A stretch of 64,000 bases of DNA from contig CAZXJO010000003.1 of the NCBI GenBank assembly GCA_964641155.1, positions 124,001 to 188,000 on the forward strand, written 5' to 3'. The position numbers and the translations under genes were made by a program. This document shows positions 23,970 to 32,138 of the stretch, piece by piece. The stretch's first letter is position 1, and every line of letters starts with the position of its first letter. The notes under the pieces were generated by a model. It had not been told where the DNA came from and did not search any database. It saw only the letters and a list, made by a program, of their open reading frames with translations. Source of the DNA: DTCV01 sp964641155. Its GTDB lineage: Archaea; Thermoproteota; Thermoprotei_A; Sulfolobales; NBVN01.

Positions 23970-25085
23970 TCAGTAGTAGTCGCTTAATAACCACTCATTG
24001 CCCACGAACACGTTCTTCATACCGAGATCCTTCATAATACGTACTGATTCGCACATATGCCTCCTACTAGTGGGGGGTAGGTCCCTCAAAATGAAGTCTG
24101 GGCGGAATGCCAGCAACACAACCGGTATGTCGGCGTTTAAGGAAGCTAAAAATGATGCGATACCCCTAATCTCCACGGGGTCCACGTACCCAGGTACTAA
24201 TAGAACGCTGACCACTAAGAGTGGGGGATCCTTCCTCGTACTCATGTATGAGGAAACCAACTTAATGTTCTCCTTAACTCTTTCAACAGCGTCCACACCG
24301 GTTAACGCTTGATATACGTTGGGTGTCCAGGCCTTAAGATCTATCTTCACGATCCCTCCAGACTCGAGAGAGATCTCAGTAACCTCACGCATGATGTTAG
24401 GGTTTAAGGTACCGTTGGTCTCCCAGCAGATTCTCATAACCCTATCACCGCCTACTTTACTAAGTATTTCCCTAGAGGCCTTCAAAGCGTGGATAACGTT
24501 GGGTGTAGGATCCCCTCCAAAATAACAAACACACGTGACTCTAGGATGTAAAGCTGCCTTAACCAACTCGTCCACACTCACTTTACGTCCTAGTAGGAAT
24601 GAGTCCCTCCTACCCCTCCAGTTCTGACAGTACACACAGTTTAAAGAACAGGTTGCATAGAAAACTGCTAAGTTGTAGTAACCTATCTCACCATTAGGAG
24701 TTACGGAGTATTTGGGGAAGCCCCTACCTGTAACCGCGGGGCATACCGGGAAGGCCACACAATTAGTTGGGTGGGGATCGTAATACCACTCTCCGTAAGA
24801 GAGGTCGTAGGAGCCCAACACATGCTTAAAGCCATGCTCGTACAAATAATTACCACAATAACCCAAAGCCCCACCACCTAAAGGGCAGCCATTAACACAT
24901 ATGCTGCATTTAAACTCACCGGCCCTGTGTCTGGTTTCAGGTAGCCCAAGCTCCTCACGTGCTCTTTCATGTACATTCACGACCTCTGCCGGTAATTTCC
25001 TAAGACTCCTTAAGCAGTCGGAGCATAACCCTATAACATCACTAACGGTTATCGATTCCTTACTACACACCCCACACTTTCCCAT
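23970..25085 (-). CDS. Radical SAM protein with N-terminal Cys-rich region (COG1313/PflX-like)
   Basis: About 371 residues from the ATG at 25085, chosen for the strong GGAGGGTGGAGG just before it. Two cysteine clusters come first (CGVCSKES...LCSDC, about residues 3-25; CSICVNGCPLGGGALGYCGN, about 58-75). The radical SAM motif is YATCSLNCVYCQNWRG (CxxxCxxC), with the GGDPT and RICWETNGTLN blocks of activating-enzyme-like radical SAM proteins after it. It probably generates a glycyl radical or modifies a protein or cofactor. It is upstream of hypE in the same direction, which raises a link to metal-enzyme maturation, but only by position. Confidence 0.8.
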   Translation of the reverse strand: MGKCGVCSKESITVSDVIGLCSDCLRSLRKLPAEVVNVHERAREELGLPETRHRAGEFKCSICVNGCPLGGGALGYCGNYLYEHGFKHVLGSYDLSYGEWYYDPHPTNCVAFPVCPAVTGRGFPKYSVTPNGEIGYYNLAVFYATCSLNCVYCQNWRGRRDSFLLGRKVSVDELVKAALHPRVTCVCYFGGDPTPNVIHALKASREILSKVGGDRVMRICWETNGTLNPNIMREVTEISLESGGIVKIDLKAWTPNVYQALTGVDAVERVKENIKLVSSYMSTRKDPPLLVVSVLLVPGYVDPVEIRGIASFLASLNADIPVVLLAFRPDFILRDLPPTSRRHMCESVRIMKDLGMKNVFVGNEWLLSDYY

Positions 25086-25305
25086 ACCTCCACCCTCCCA
25101 GCCCAAAACCTCCTTCCCATGAGTGGAGAGGTCTCAGACACTCACGAATTATTAAGGCCTTCAGTCCTCTGGTAATGGTTTTAAGCATGCTTAAGGCTTC
25201 GACCTCTAGAGGTGATTCTACAGGCTCGAGAACTGCACCACTTCCCCCTGCATCAGAGCTCTTCGTCATATTCCATATAAATTCGTTCAATAACTTAAGT
25301 AGCAT
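25063..25305 (-). CDS. Doubtful 80-residue hypothetical protein
   Basis: An ATG-started frame (25305) upstream of the radical SAM gene and overlapping its first codons in another frame. Residues 30-60 (EVEALSMLKTITRGLKALIIRECL) have protein-like helical periodicity, but the C-terminus is Gly/Trp-rich and is created by the Shine-Dalgarno region of the next gene. No family recognised. Probably spurious, or a short leader. The rest of the 330-nt gap 25107-25436 shows only AT-rich promoter-like sequence for the flippase gene. Confidence 0.25.
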   Translation of the reverse strand: MLLKLLNEFIWNMTKSSDAGGSGAVLEPVESPLEVEALSMLKTITRGLKALIIRECLRPLHSWEGGFGLGGWRYGKVWGV

Positions 25306-25436
25306 TCGACGTGTCGGACCTAATAATTAACTGCTTAAGCAACTTATTAATGCTATGAATTTACGACCTTGCAGGGCCTCACAACATTATTAACCCCGTA
25401 CTAGTTGTATCTTTCAGTAATGCGCATGGGGTATGG

Positions 25437-26933
25437 ATGGAAGGACAGCAAAGGAAACTTAGCGTGAGTAAAGTGATGAGAAGCGGTTTCTGGCTCTACT
25501 TTGGTAGCCTTACCGATAACTTCTCAGGCTTCATTTACTGGATGATTATCTCAGCTTTAGTAGGACCTACCGCAATTGGTATTGCAAGCACTATTTCAAG
25601 CCTGTCCGGCCTGGTTCTGAGTTTGCTGGGTTTCGGCATAAGCACCGGCGCGGTTAGGTTTTTCGGTATGTTCCTAGGGAGCGATGAAGGAGACAAACTT
25701 AAAACGTATTTTTGGACTGCCTACATCTTCAATTTGCTTATTCATGTGTTGGTGGGATTAGCGTTCATCCTGATGGGGATTAAAGGATGTGAACTCGGTG
25801 GGATCTCAGGTAACATGCTTATCCTCGCCTCATTGATGATAATAGCTGGCCTGAACTCAGTTCCTACATCCCTGATAACCTCTATGTTAAGGACCGAAAT
25901 AATCTTCGCATCAATAGTTCTGAGCATACTCGTCAGATTTGCCGTAGGAATTACGTTAATCCTACACTACGGTTTGGGATGGATAGGAGCCGTTATCGGG
26001 AACATAGCCCAACTTTACGTTAGGTTAGCAATAATCAACTTCCAAACGGTGAGGGAAGTACTGACCAAACCCACATTCTCTTCTAAAGCGCTTAAGGAGA
26101 TGTTGATTGCTGGGATGCCCTCATGGCTCCCAGGTCTGGTGGCCTCCGTCGGTAGCTTACTAGGCATTCTATCCGTTTACACGATATCGGGGGCTTTAGA
26201 GACGGGCTATTACTACGTATCTTCAGCCATAGCCAACATAATATTGATGATAAGCACTACCCTCCTCTCACTAACATTCCCTGTTCTCAGCGGTATGAAG
26301 GATGGGAGGAAAAGAGCGTTACATCAGGTCATGAAGGTGAGCCTAGCACTCATAACCCCACCTTCAGTGTACGTAATGCTTTACTCTTGGGTACCGCTTT
26401 CATGGCTTGGCAGCGAGTACGTTAACTCAGCCCCACTACTCACAATACTGCTACTCTCCTCGATCCCGCTGACCATTACTTCAGGCGTGGGGAGCCTAAC
26501 GTACGCCTACGGGAGGTACCTGCAAGTCTTAACGATCAATATGGCTGCCAGCATAGTCAGAGTGATCCTTTACTACTTGCTAATCCCTGAGCTTGGGGGC
26601 TTAGGAGGTGCCATCGCATACACAGCCGGTAGTTATGTCGGCTTTCTAACCACTTTATATGTTATTAAAAGTATAAAGTTCAAGATGGAGTGGGGTTTAA
26701 TAGCGAGGGTTACTGCGGTACCAGCAACATTGGGGGTGATATGCTACCTACTTAACGTTCATTGGATAATGTCGTTAATCATAGTCGCGTCTTCCTATGC
26801 CGCATACCTGAAGTTAAGGGTAGTTGAGAAGGATGATTTGAAGGAGATTATACGGGCGTTGCACATGGAGTGGCTTGCTGTTAAGGTGTACAGCAAGTAC
26901 GGTGATATAATCGACAGAATATTGGGTTACTAA
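25437..26933 (+). CDS. Wzx/MATE-like polysaccharide flippase
   Basis: 498 residues with 12-14 transmembrane helices of the oligosaccharide flippase (MOP) superfamily. WMIISALVGPTAIGIASTISSLSG and FGISTGAVRFFGMFLGS form the first repeat; the second half carries PLLTILLLSSIPLTITSGVGSLTYAYGRYLQV and LGGLGGAIAYTAGSYVGF. It probably flips lipid-linked oligosaccharides for glycoprotein or S-layer glycosylation. No glycosyltransferase is adjacent. Its stop overlaps the rhomboid gene's 3' end by 4 nt (convergent). Confidence 0.85.
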   Translation: MEGQQRKLSVSKVMRSGFWLYFGSLTDNFSGFIYWMIISALVGPTAIGIASTISSLSGLVLSLLGFGISTGAVRFFGMFLGSDEGDKLKTYFWTAYIFNLLIHVLVGLAFILMGIKGCELGGISGNMLILASLMIIAGLNSVPTSLITSMLRTEIIFASIVLSILVRFAVGITLILHYGLGWIGAVIGNIAQLYVRLAIINFQTVREVLTKPTFSSKALKEMLIAGMPSWLPGLVASVGSLLGILSVYTISGALETGYYYVSSAIANIILMISTTLLSLTFPVLSGMKDGRKRALHQVMKVSLALITPPSVYVMLYSWVPLSWLGSEYVNSAPLLTILLLSSIPLTITSGVGSLTYAYGRYLQVLTINMAASIVRVILYYLLIPELGGLGGAIAYTAGSYVGFLTTLYVIKSIKFKMEWGLIARVTAVPATLGVICYLLNVHWIMSLIIVASSYAAYLKLRVVEKDDLKEIIRALHMEWLAVKVYSKYGDIIDRILGY

Positions 26934-28330
26934 CCAACGATCGTTAACTCCTTATCCCTGAACATCACCACCATTAACGCCGCAGCTGATGTGGTTAGGG
27001 ATGCTAAGGCTGTTGACGTAATCATTTCTGATGCATCGTAGTGCTCAGCGATCTTAATACTGAAGTCGTATGTGATGCTCTCACCGAACCTGTACGTGTT
27101 CGTTCCAATAGACACTACCACCGTTCTTAAAATTCCGTGGGCTTCCTTCAAGACACCGTCACCACCGTAGTTAAGCCTTAAGCGCTCTATAAAGACTGGT
27201 ACGTCGATTACCGAGCTCCCCACAACTAGCTTTGAGGTAGTGTTTAAGTTGGTCAGCTCGACATATGAGGACGATGCTGTCTTATTAACAATTAGGTCAA
27301 GACCAACCAACCTGTTAATTAGTATTCTAGTGTAGGTGTTAGTTATTGTCTGTACCTCAACGTTGTTGTTGACTAACGCGAATACTACTGTGTCCTCTAA
27401 CTCAGCTGCTCCGACCGCCCTACCACTTACGTCAGCGACATATATACCTACCCAGTTAACATCGCTGACAATGATCGCTGAACCAGCTATGAGGGAAGCT
27501 ATTAACAACGATAAGATTAGCTTGGCTAGTCTGCCCAAACCACGTTCTAGGTCTAGCTCCCCGAAGATCACGTTAAATATACGTCCGTAACCCCGCCAAG
27601 CCCTAAGCATTTCAAGTCTCTCCCTCCTAACCAGTAGTGGGAGTAGTGCGATCCCAGCTACGAACCACCCAGCATGTGCGAAGAATGCAAAATCAGCCCC
27701 TAACCTAGAGTACCCGTACATCACTTGGGTTGCAAACCAGAACAGTAACCAATACGAAGCCCTCACCGTAAAACATACAGGAAATATGAAGAAGAACCAG
27801 CAAGCGCTTAAGGAGGTCCCGGGATAGAGCATTAAGTAGGCTGCTAAGACCCCGCTTATGGCTCCGGAAGCACCTAAGGCGGGGATCATCAACGCACTCA
27901 CGCCTTGAATGTAGCTAAAGGCTGTGTGGAATACTGTAGCCAGGAAGCCCGATACGAAGTAAAGCATCGTAAACCTTGCTGACCCTAAGGAATTCTCCAC
28001 ACTCCTACCGAATACGTAGAGGAAGTACATGTTGAAGAATATGTGTAATATGTCTCCATGTAGGAACATAGCAGTAACCACCCTATATAAGTTCGTAGGA
28101 TCCTCAAGCAATAATATAGGGACGTAGCTACCTACCTCAACCCAGTAATCCCCTATGGACATGAACATGTTATTAATTGACGTGATTACGTACACAGCCA
28201 CGTTAGCAATTATCAACGCTACTGTGCTCTTGGGGTATCCGAACTCGAAGCCTCCTGGGAAAACCCCTGTAGGCAGACCCCTCAAGTATCTACCCAAACA
28301 CGGAGCCCTTATACCTACCCCACCAGACAT
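26930..28330 (-). CDS. Rhomboid intramembrane serine protease with long C-terminal extension
   Basis: 466 residues. The rhomboid core spans about 35-235: HGDILHIFFNMYFLYVFG (oxyanion His and Asn), GASGAISGV with nucleophile Ser about 155, and FFAHAGWFVAG with catalytic His about 219. The remaining about 225 residues include one more helix (KLILSLLIASLIAGSAIIV), a beta-rich region with several potential N-glycosylation sequons (NKT, NTT) and a terminal helix (STALASLTTSAAALMVVMF). The extension is probably an extracytoplasmic domain held between two membrane helices. I recognise no named domain in it. Confidence 0.85.
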   Translation of the reverse strand: MSGGVGIRAPCLGRYLRGLPTGVFPGGFEFGYPKSTVALIIANVAVYVITSINNMFMSIGDYWVEVGSYVPILLLEDPTNLYRVVTAMFLHGDILHIFFNMYFLYVFGRSVENSLGSARFTMLYFVSGFLATVFHTAFSYIQGVSALMIPALGASGAISGVLAAYLMLYPGTSLSACWFFFIFPVCFTVRASYWLLFWFATQVMYGYSRLGADFAFFAHAGWFVAGIALLPLLVRRERLEMLRAWRGYGRIFNVIFGELDLERGLGRLAKLILSLLIASLIAGSAIIVSDVNWVGIYVADVSGRAVGAAELEDTVVFALVNNNVEVQTITNTYTRILINRLVGLDLIVNKTASSSYVELTNLNTTSKLVVGSSVIDVPVFIERLRLNYGGDGVLKEAHGILRTVVVSIGTNTYRFGESITYDFSIKIAEHYDASEMITSTALASLTTSAAALMVVMFRDKELTIVG

Positions 28331-28489
28331 TCTAACGTTTAAACCTTATTAAATGTGCTAGCGCAAAGGTAAAACCTGTGCGTGATTATGTTTGCCACGC
28401 AACGCTGGGACTTAAATAACGTGAACACACTTCCGGCCCGGGTCATGCGTTACGTATTTAAAACTTAAGTCCCTACCTCTCTACGGTGC

Positions 28490-28966
28490 TTGATAGTGAA
28501 TGACAATGGTTATTTGTGGTTATTGTACGCGTTAGGCGCATTCCTAATGTTCGGAATAACGAACTTCCTACTTAAGTTGGCTAGTGTTAAAGGAATCCCA
28601 TCAGTAGAGGGTACGGTCGTTCTGTGGATTTCCACAGGGTTGATCGGCTTAATAGCGTTATTGTTTGTCCTGACGAGCGGTTCGATTAACCCATTAATAA
28701 ACCCTAACCTCTCAAAACTCGACTTCAAGTACTTCTCAATACCGGTGGTTGCCGGTATCACGCTGGCCGTAGGCATGTACTTCCTCAAGGTGGCTGTGGC
28801 CACAGGCAAGGCTGGCCCCTCAACAGCTATAGCTGCCTCTAACGCTGCTCTAGTCGCCACACTTTCCTGGTTAATTCTCAGTGAAAAGCTAACGCTCAGC
28901 GAGCTCCTGGGGATGGTGGTCTATGTTGTCGCTATCATATTACTAACGCTAAAGCCCCTAGGATAG
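28490..28966 (+). CDS. Half-size EamA-like membrane protein
   Basis: 158 residues with five hydrophobic segments and the features of one EamA repeat: LWLLYALGAFLMFGITNFLLKLA at the start and AIAASNAALVATLSWLILSEKL at the end, followed by a last helix. Full-size DMT transporters carry two such repeats, so this probably works as a dimer like SMR/EmrE or RarD-type half proteins. Substrate unknown. Preceded by TATA-like TTTAAAACTTAAG about 26 nt upstream, so a leaderless message is likely. Confidence 0.8.
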   Translation: MIVNDNGYLWLLYALGAFLMFGITNFLLKLASVKGIPSVEGTVVLWISTGLIGLIALLFVLTSGSINPLINPNLSKLDFKYFSIPVVAGITLAVGMYFLKVAVATGKAGPSTAIAASNAALVATLSWLILSEKLTLSELLGMVVYVVAIILLTLKPLG

Positions 28967-28987
28967 CGCAACGTTAACGATGAGTCA

Positions 28988-29033
28988 AGACCGACCTGCG
29001 GGTCTCAGAAGGTCACGGTAGTCTGAAAACTAC
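28988..29033. terminator. Two tandem hairpins between convergent genes
   Basis: AGACC(28988-28992)/GGTCT(29001-29005) with an 8-nt loop, then GTAGT(29018-29022)/ACTAC(29029-29033) with loop CTGAAA. They lie between the EamA-like gene and the convergent 3' end of the membrane-bound winged-helix gene, whose stop codon falls inside the second stem. They may serve as a bidirectional 3'-end signal. An upstream CGATGA and the loop CTGA also mimic C/D boxes, but no C' box is present. Confidence 0.35.
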
Positions 29034-29995
29034 GTTTTCCTACCCTTTTTACTGACTTCCTCAAGCACCTTCACACCCAATGGGGTCACTTTAATGTAGG
29101 TCTTCCCATTAACATCGACCGTAGTTATTAATTTAAGATTGCTCAGCTTCCTGATACGCCGCCAAGCTACTGATTTACTCAATCTTAACTCACGGGCTAG
29201 CCCGGAGATGGTCAACTCCTTAGTCATCGCTGCACTGAGTACTTCAACATCCCGCTCATCTACTTCGGTCGTCAAAGTCTCTACATCATATTCCGGTGAT
29301 TCCACACTAACCCCTGCAGGCCTGGCTCTACGACGCCTAATTAGGTAATAAGCCAAAACCGCCGAAATTGGTAAGAAGGTCAACACGTACAAGTAGGTGG
29401 TTAAAAGCTGGGTCACTGACGGGGGTTGTTGTTCAGCGACAGGCGTGTGGGTTGTCGGCGATGTCAAGTTAACCATAAATGACGAGGGTATGTAGGATAT
29501 TAGGTAGGCACCACCGCTATTATAAGTTATGACTATGGTGGTATCAGTGAATGAGACATCTGCAGAACCATTAAAGTAGAGTAGGGCGGAGGACCTTGGG
29601 AGTAAAACCTTCGAGGGACCGCTCGGCGTGATCAGGACATCTACGTATGCTCCCTTTATCCTACCAGCCATCGCTACATAATTGATGATTACTCTCTTAG
29701 ACCCATTTACGTTATGAACAATGAGTATGTCGCCGTCAACTAACTTGGTCAGGAGGACATCGTTGAACTCATCAACCGCCACAACACTCTCCTCAATTAT
29801 TGATTCCTCAACCTTAACGTAAATCACGTACTCTCCCTCAACACCGTCAATTAAGACGGTAACATGCGCGAACCCCTCAGAACCTAACCTATATAGGTAC
29901 TCTACATCAGGCATTACGGCCTCAGCATACAGAGCCCCCGCCAACACTAACACTGCGATAAAAGCCGCTAGGAGGACCCTACTCACCATCCTCAT
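29030..29995 (-). CDS. Membrane-anchored winged-helix regulator
   Basis: 321 residues. It starts with a signal peptide (VSRVLLAAFIAVLVLAGALYAEA), then a beta-rich extracytoplasmic domain of about 175 residues, a transmembrane helix (LYVLTFLPISAVLAYYLI, about 205-222), a positively charged stop (RRRRAR) and a cytoplasmic winged helix (KELTISGLARELRLSKSVAWRRIRKLSNLKLITTV ... YIKVTPLGVKVL). The order suggests an outside sensor coupled directly to a DNA-binding domain, a one-component membrane regulator seen in many crenarchaea. Target unknown. A TATA box (TTTATAAG) lies about 25 nt upstream of its start. Confidence 0.8.
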   Translation of the reverse strand: MRMVSRVLLAAFIAVLVLAGALYAEAVMPDVEYLYRLGSEGFAHVTVLIDGVEGEYVIYVKVEESIIEESVVAVDEFNDVLLTKLVDGDILIVHNVNGSKRVIINYVAMAGRIKGAYVDVLITPSGPSKVLLPRSSALLYFNGSADVSFTDTTIVITYNSGGAYLISYIPSSFMVNLTSPTTHTPVAEQQPPSVTQLLTTYLYVLTFLPISAVLAYYLIRRRRARPAGVSVESPEYDVETLTTEVDERDVEVLSAAMTKELTISGLARELRLSKSVAWRRIRKLSNLKLITTVDVNGKTYIKVTPLGVKVLEEVSKKGRKT

Positions 29996-30071
29996 ACCTA
30001 ATAGAGGGATCTAGTAAATCTTATAAATGCCACCCAACCGTTCCTAGTATAGCATTTACTTCCATCACTTC

Positions 30072-30200
30072 CTCATTTCATGGGCTTCCGCCGTGAACAG
30101 GTGAAGCCCACATCACAGACGTAGGTCTAAGGCACCCCCAAGAACAACCATCACCACGTCAGTAAACAAACCTCACGCAACACAAAACAGCTTCATAGCC
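30072..30200 (+). repeat. Dispersed intergenic repeat, copy 5 (about 129 nt)
   Basis: Starts CTCATTTCATGGGCTTCC and ends CAGCTTCATAGCC. It is close to copy 1 throughout (shared CCGTGAAC-GGTGAAGCCCACATC, CGTAGGTCTAAGGCACC, CCTCACGCAACACAAAACAGC). It lacks the four bases that make the usual GGGAGGG block, so the block reads ATGGGCTTCC, yet the hairpin GGGCTTC/GAAGCCC is kept. It sits in the 485-nt gap 29996-30480. Confidence 0.85.
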
Positions 30201-30290
30201 TCGTGAAGAGCTTGTGGGGTATTCGATGAAGGTTATTTCGCATTTCGCTGGGAAGCCCTACGAGGGGTGTTGAGGGTGTGAGGGGTTCCC

Positions 30291-30419
30291 ATGCAGTTCT
30301 TAGCTACGAGTTAAAAACACGGCCACTACATTAAGGACTTTCTAACTGATTATAAGCACTTACTGCGGAGAACCCCAGATACGATTCAGAGCAACATAAC
30401 CTGGATTGAGAAGGGGTAA
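30291..30419 (+). pseudogene. Short open remnant, possibly a degraded recombinase N-terminus
   Basis: Directly after repeat copy 5, an ATG at 30291 opens a frame interrupted by TAA at 30312 and then open for 34 codons (30315-30416) to TAA. The second part reads YIKDFLTDYKHLLRR ... DTIQSNITWIEKG, which resembles the helical core-binding (SAM-like) domain at the N-terminus of tyrosine recombinases ('FLxxYxxxxRxxxTIxxNxxxLxxF'). The match is short and judged by eye. The gap otherwise shows no gene. Confidence 0.25.
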
Positions 30420-30480
30420 GGAACTAGTACTTATGGTGTTTAAAAAACATTTATGAGTTTTCCGTTAGTTGAGCATCTGG

Positions 30481-30627
30481 TTATTTGGCTTTCACAAATA
30501 CGTAGACTGGTGTGCCGCATGCAGGACATGCGCCCTTTAAGGCTTTCCTACCGTTCTTCAAGGTTACTTCTTGAGGTTCTTTGATCTCTACCTTCTTCCT
30601 GCACTTTACGCAGAACCCGACCGCCAT
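30481..30627 (-). CDS. Small zinc-ribbon protein (DUF5679-like)
   Basis: A 48-residue protein, ATG at 30627 to TAA at 30481. Two CxxC knuckles, FCVKCRKKVEI and GACPACGTPVYVF, flank EVTLKNGRKALK. This matches the very conserved small archaeal zinc-ribbon family I know as DUF5679, in which conserved CxxC pairs bind one zinc. The biological role is unknown; most small ribbons of this kind bind RNA or ribosomes. It stands alone, convergent with nothing, and too short for routine gene finders. Confidence 0.85.
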   Translation of the reverse strand: MAVGFCVKCRKKVEIKEPQEVTLKNGRKALKGACPACGTPVYVFVKAK

Positions 30628-30804
30628 ATATCGCACCCATGTATCTATTAATAGGCAGAGGTAAATAAAGCTAGCGCTTATAAATTCGTCGCACGAATTC
30701 GTGGATGTTATGGTGGGAGTATTACTAGGTCGTTATGGCCTCATAGTTCGCTGTTGGAGTCGTTCTGAGAGTAGTGGTTTGAAATTATTTTATTCCCGCA
30801 CATT

Positions 30805-30818
30805 TAACTTATATAAGT
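30805..30818 (+). promoter_or_regulatory. TATA box for SAH hydrolase
   Basis: CTTATATAAG, a perfect palindromic TATA element, is centred about 26 nt ahead of the GTG at 30838. No Shine-Dalgarno lies between them, so the message is expected to be leaderless. Confidence 0.65.
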
Positions 30819-30837
30819 TCTTTGCAATTCATTCAAG

Positions 30838-32094
30838 GTGGTTGAGATAGACTTTAAAGTTAAGGATCTGAGTCTAGCTTCGAAGGGTAGGATCCAGATA
30901 GAGTGGGCTGAGACCCGAATGCCTGTACTTAGGCTTATTAGGGAGGAGTTCTCTAAGAGTAAACCCCTTAAAGGTGTTAAGATTTCGGCAGTCCTCCATG
31001 TAACTAAGGAAACAGCTGTTTTAGTTAGGACCCTTATGGAGGGTGGTGCTGAGGTATGGCTCGCTGGTAGTAATCCGTTATCGACTCAGGATGACGTAGC
31101 CGCGGCCCTAGTGGAGGAAGGTGTGCATGTCTATGCTTGGAGAGGTGAGAGCACTGAGGAGTACTACTGGTGTATTGAGAGGGTTTCTGAAGTAGGCCCA
31201 CAGATAGTGGTTGATGATGGTGCCGACCTACACGCCTACCTTCATTCTAAGGATATAGTCTATAAAGTGATTGGTGGGACTGAGGAAACCACCACAGGTG
31301 TCTACAGACTTAAGATCCTGGAGAGGGATGGGAAGCTGAAGTACCCCGTAATAGCTGTTAACGACTCCTACACCAAGTACTTATTCGATAACAGATATGG
31401 GACCGGGCAGTCAACGGTTGATGGAATACTCAGGGCAACGAACATATTGATCGCAGGTAAGGTAGCTGTGGTTGCCGGCTACGGATGGGTTGGGAGAGGT
31501 ATAGCTAGTAGGTTGAGGGGTATGGGTGCGAGGGTGATTATTACAGAGGTGAGTGCTGTAAGGGCCTTGGAGGCCGTGATGGATGGGTTTGATGTGATGA
31601 GCATTGATAGAGCATGCGAGGTTGGGGACATCTTCATAACCGCAACCGGGAACATAAACGTGATTAGGGAGGAGCACATCAATAAGATGAAGGACGGCGC
31701 GATATTGGCCAACGCCGGCCACTTCAACGTTGAGATAAACGTCAACGCCTTGGAGAGTAACGCCAAACAGAAGAAAGTTATAAGGGACAACCTAGTTGAA
31801 TACGTACTAAGCAACGGTAGGAGAGTTTACTTACTAGCGGAGGGGAGGTTGGTCAATTTGGTGGCAGCTGAGGGACACCCAAGTGAGGTCATGGATCTAA
31901 GCTTCTCGAACCAAGCATATGCGATAAAGTACCTACTAGAGGGGCGTGGTAAGCTGCCTAATTCCGTACGCAAACTACCGGACGAAATTGATGAGTCGAT
32001 CGCCAAATTGAAGTTGATGAGTATGGGCATAACCATAGACACATTAACTGAGGAGCAGAGGAAGTACCTAAGCAGTTGGGAGCTAGGCACTTAA
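30838..32094 (+). CDS. ahcY: S-adenosylhomocysteine hydrolase
   Basis: 418 residues, the usual prokaryotic length without the plant/pathogen insertion. It hydrolyses SAH to adenosine and homocysteine, relieving inhibition of methyltransferases. Seen are ISAVLHVTKETAVLVRTL, VDDGADLHAYLHSK, NDSYTKYLFDNRYGTGQS (substrate loop), the NAD site VVAGYGWVGRGIASRL, and the C-terminal EGRLVNLVAAEGHPSEVMDLSFSNQA. The GTG start follows a TATA box by about 26 nt. Confidence 0.96.
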   Translation: MVEIDFKVKDLSLASKGRIQIEWAETRMPVLRLIREEFSKSKPLKGVKISAVLHVTKETAVLVRTLMEGGAEVWLAGSNPLSTQDDVAAALVEEGVHVYAWRGESTEEYYWCIERVSEVGPQIVVDDGADLHAYLHSKDIVYKVIGGTEETTTGVYRLKILERDGKLKYPVIAVNDSYTKYLFDNRYGTGQSTVDGILRATNILIAGKVAVVAGYGWVGRGIASRLRGMGARVIITEVSAVRALEAVMDGFDVMSIDRACEVGDIFITATGNINVIREEHINKMKDGAILANAGHFNVEINVNALESNAKQKKVIRDNLVEYVLSNGRRVYLLAEGRLVNLVAAEGHPSEVMDLSFSNQAYAIKYLLEGRGKLPNSVRKLPDEIDESIAKLKLMSMGITIDTLTEEQRKYLSSWELGT

Positions 32095-32138
32095 TTAAAG
32101 TTAGAAAGGGATTGATATTTTAGTTTTAAATTCTGTTT

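Noticed and set aside
25107..25140. A sixth repeat copy near CCTTCCCATGAGTGG
   Set aside because: Only about 15 nt resemble the repeat end and the other end is absent.
28972..29030. C/D-box RNA after the EamA-like gene
   Set aside because: CGATGA and CTGA flank about 45 nt, but there is no C' box and the region is better explained by two hairpins.
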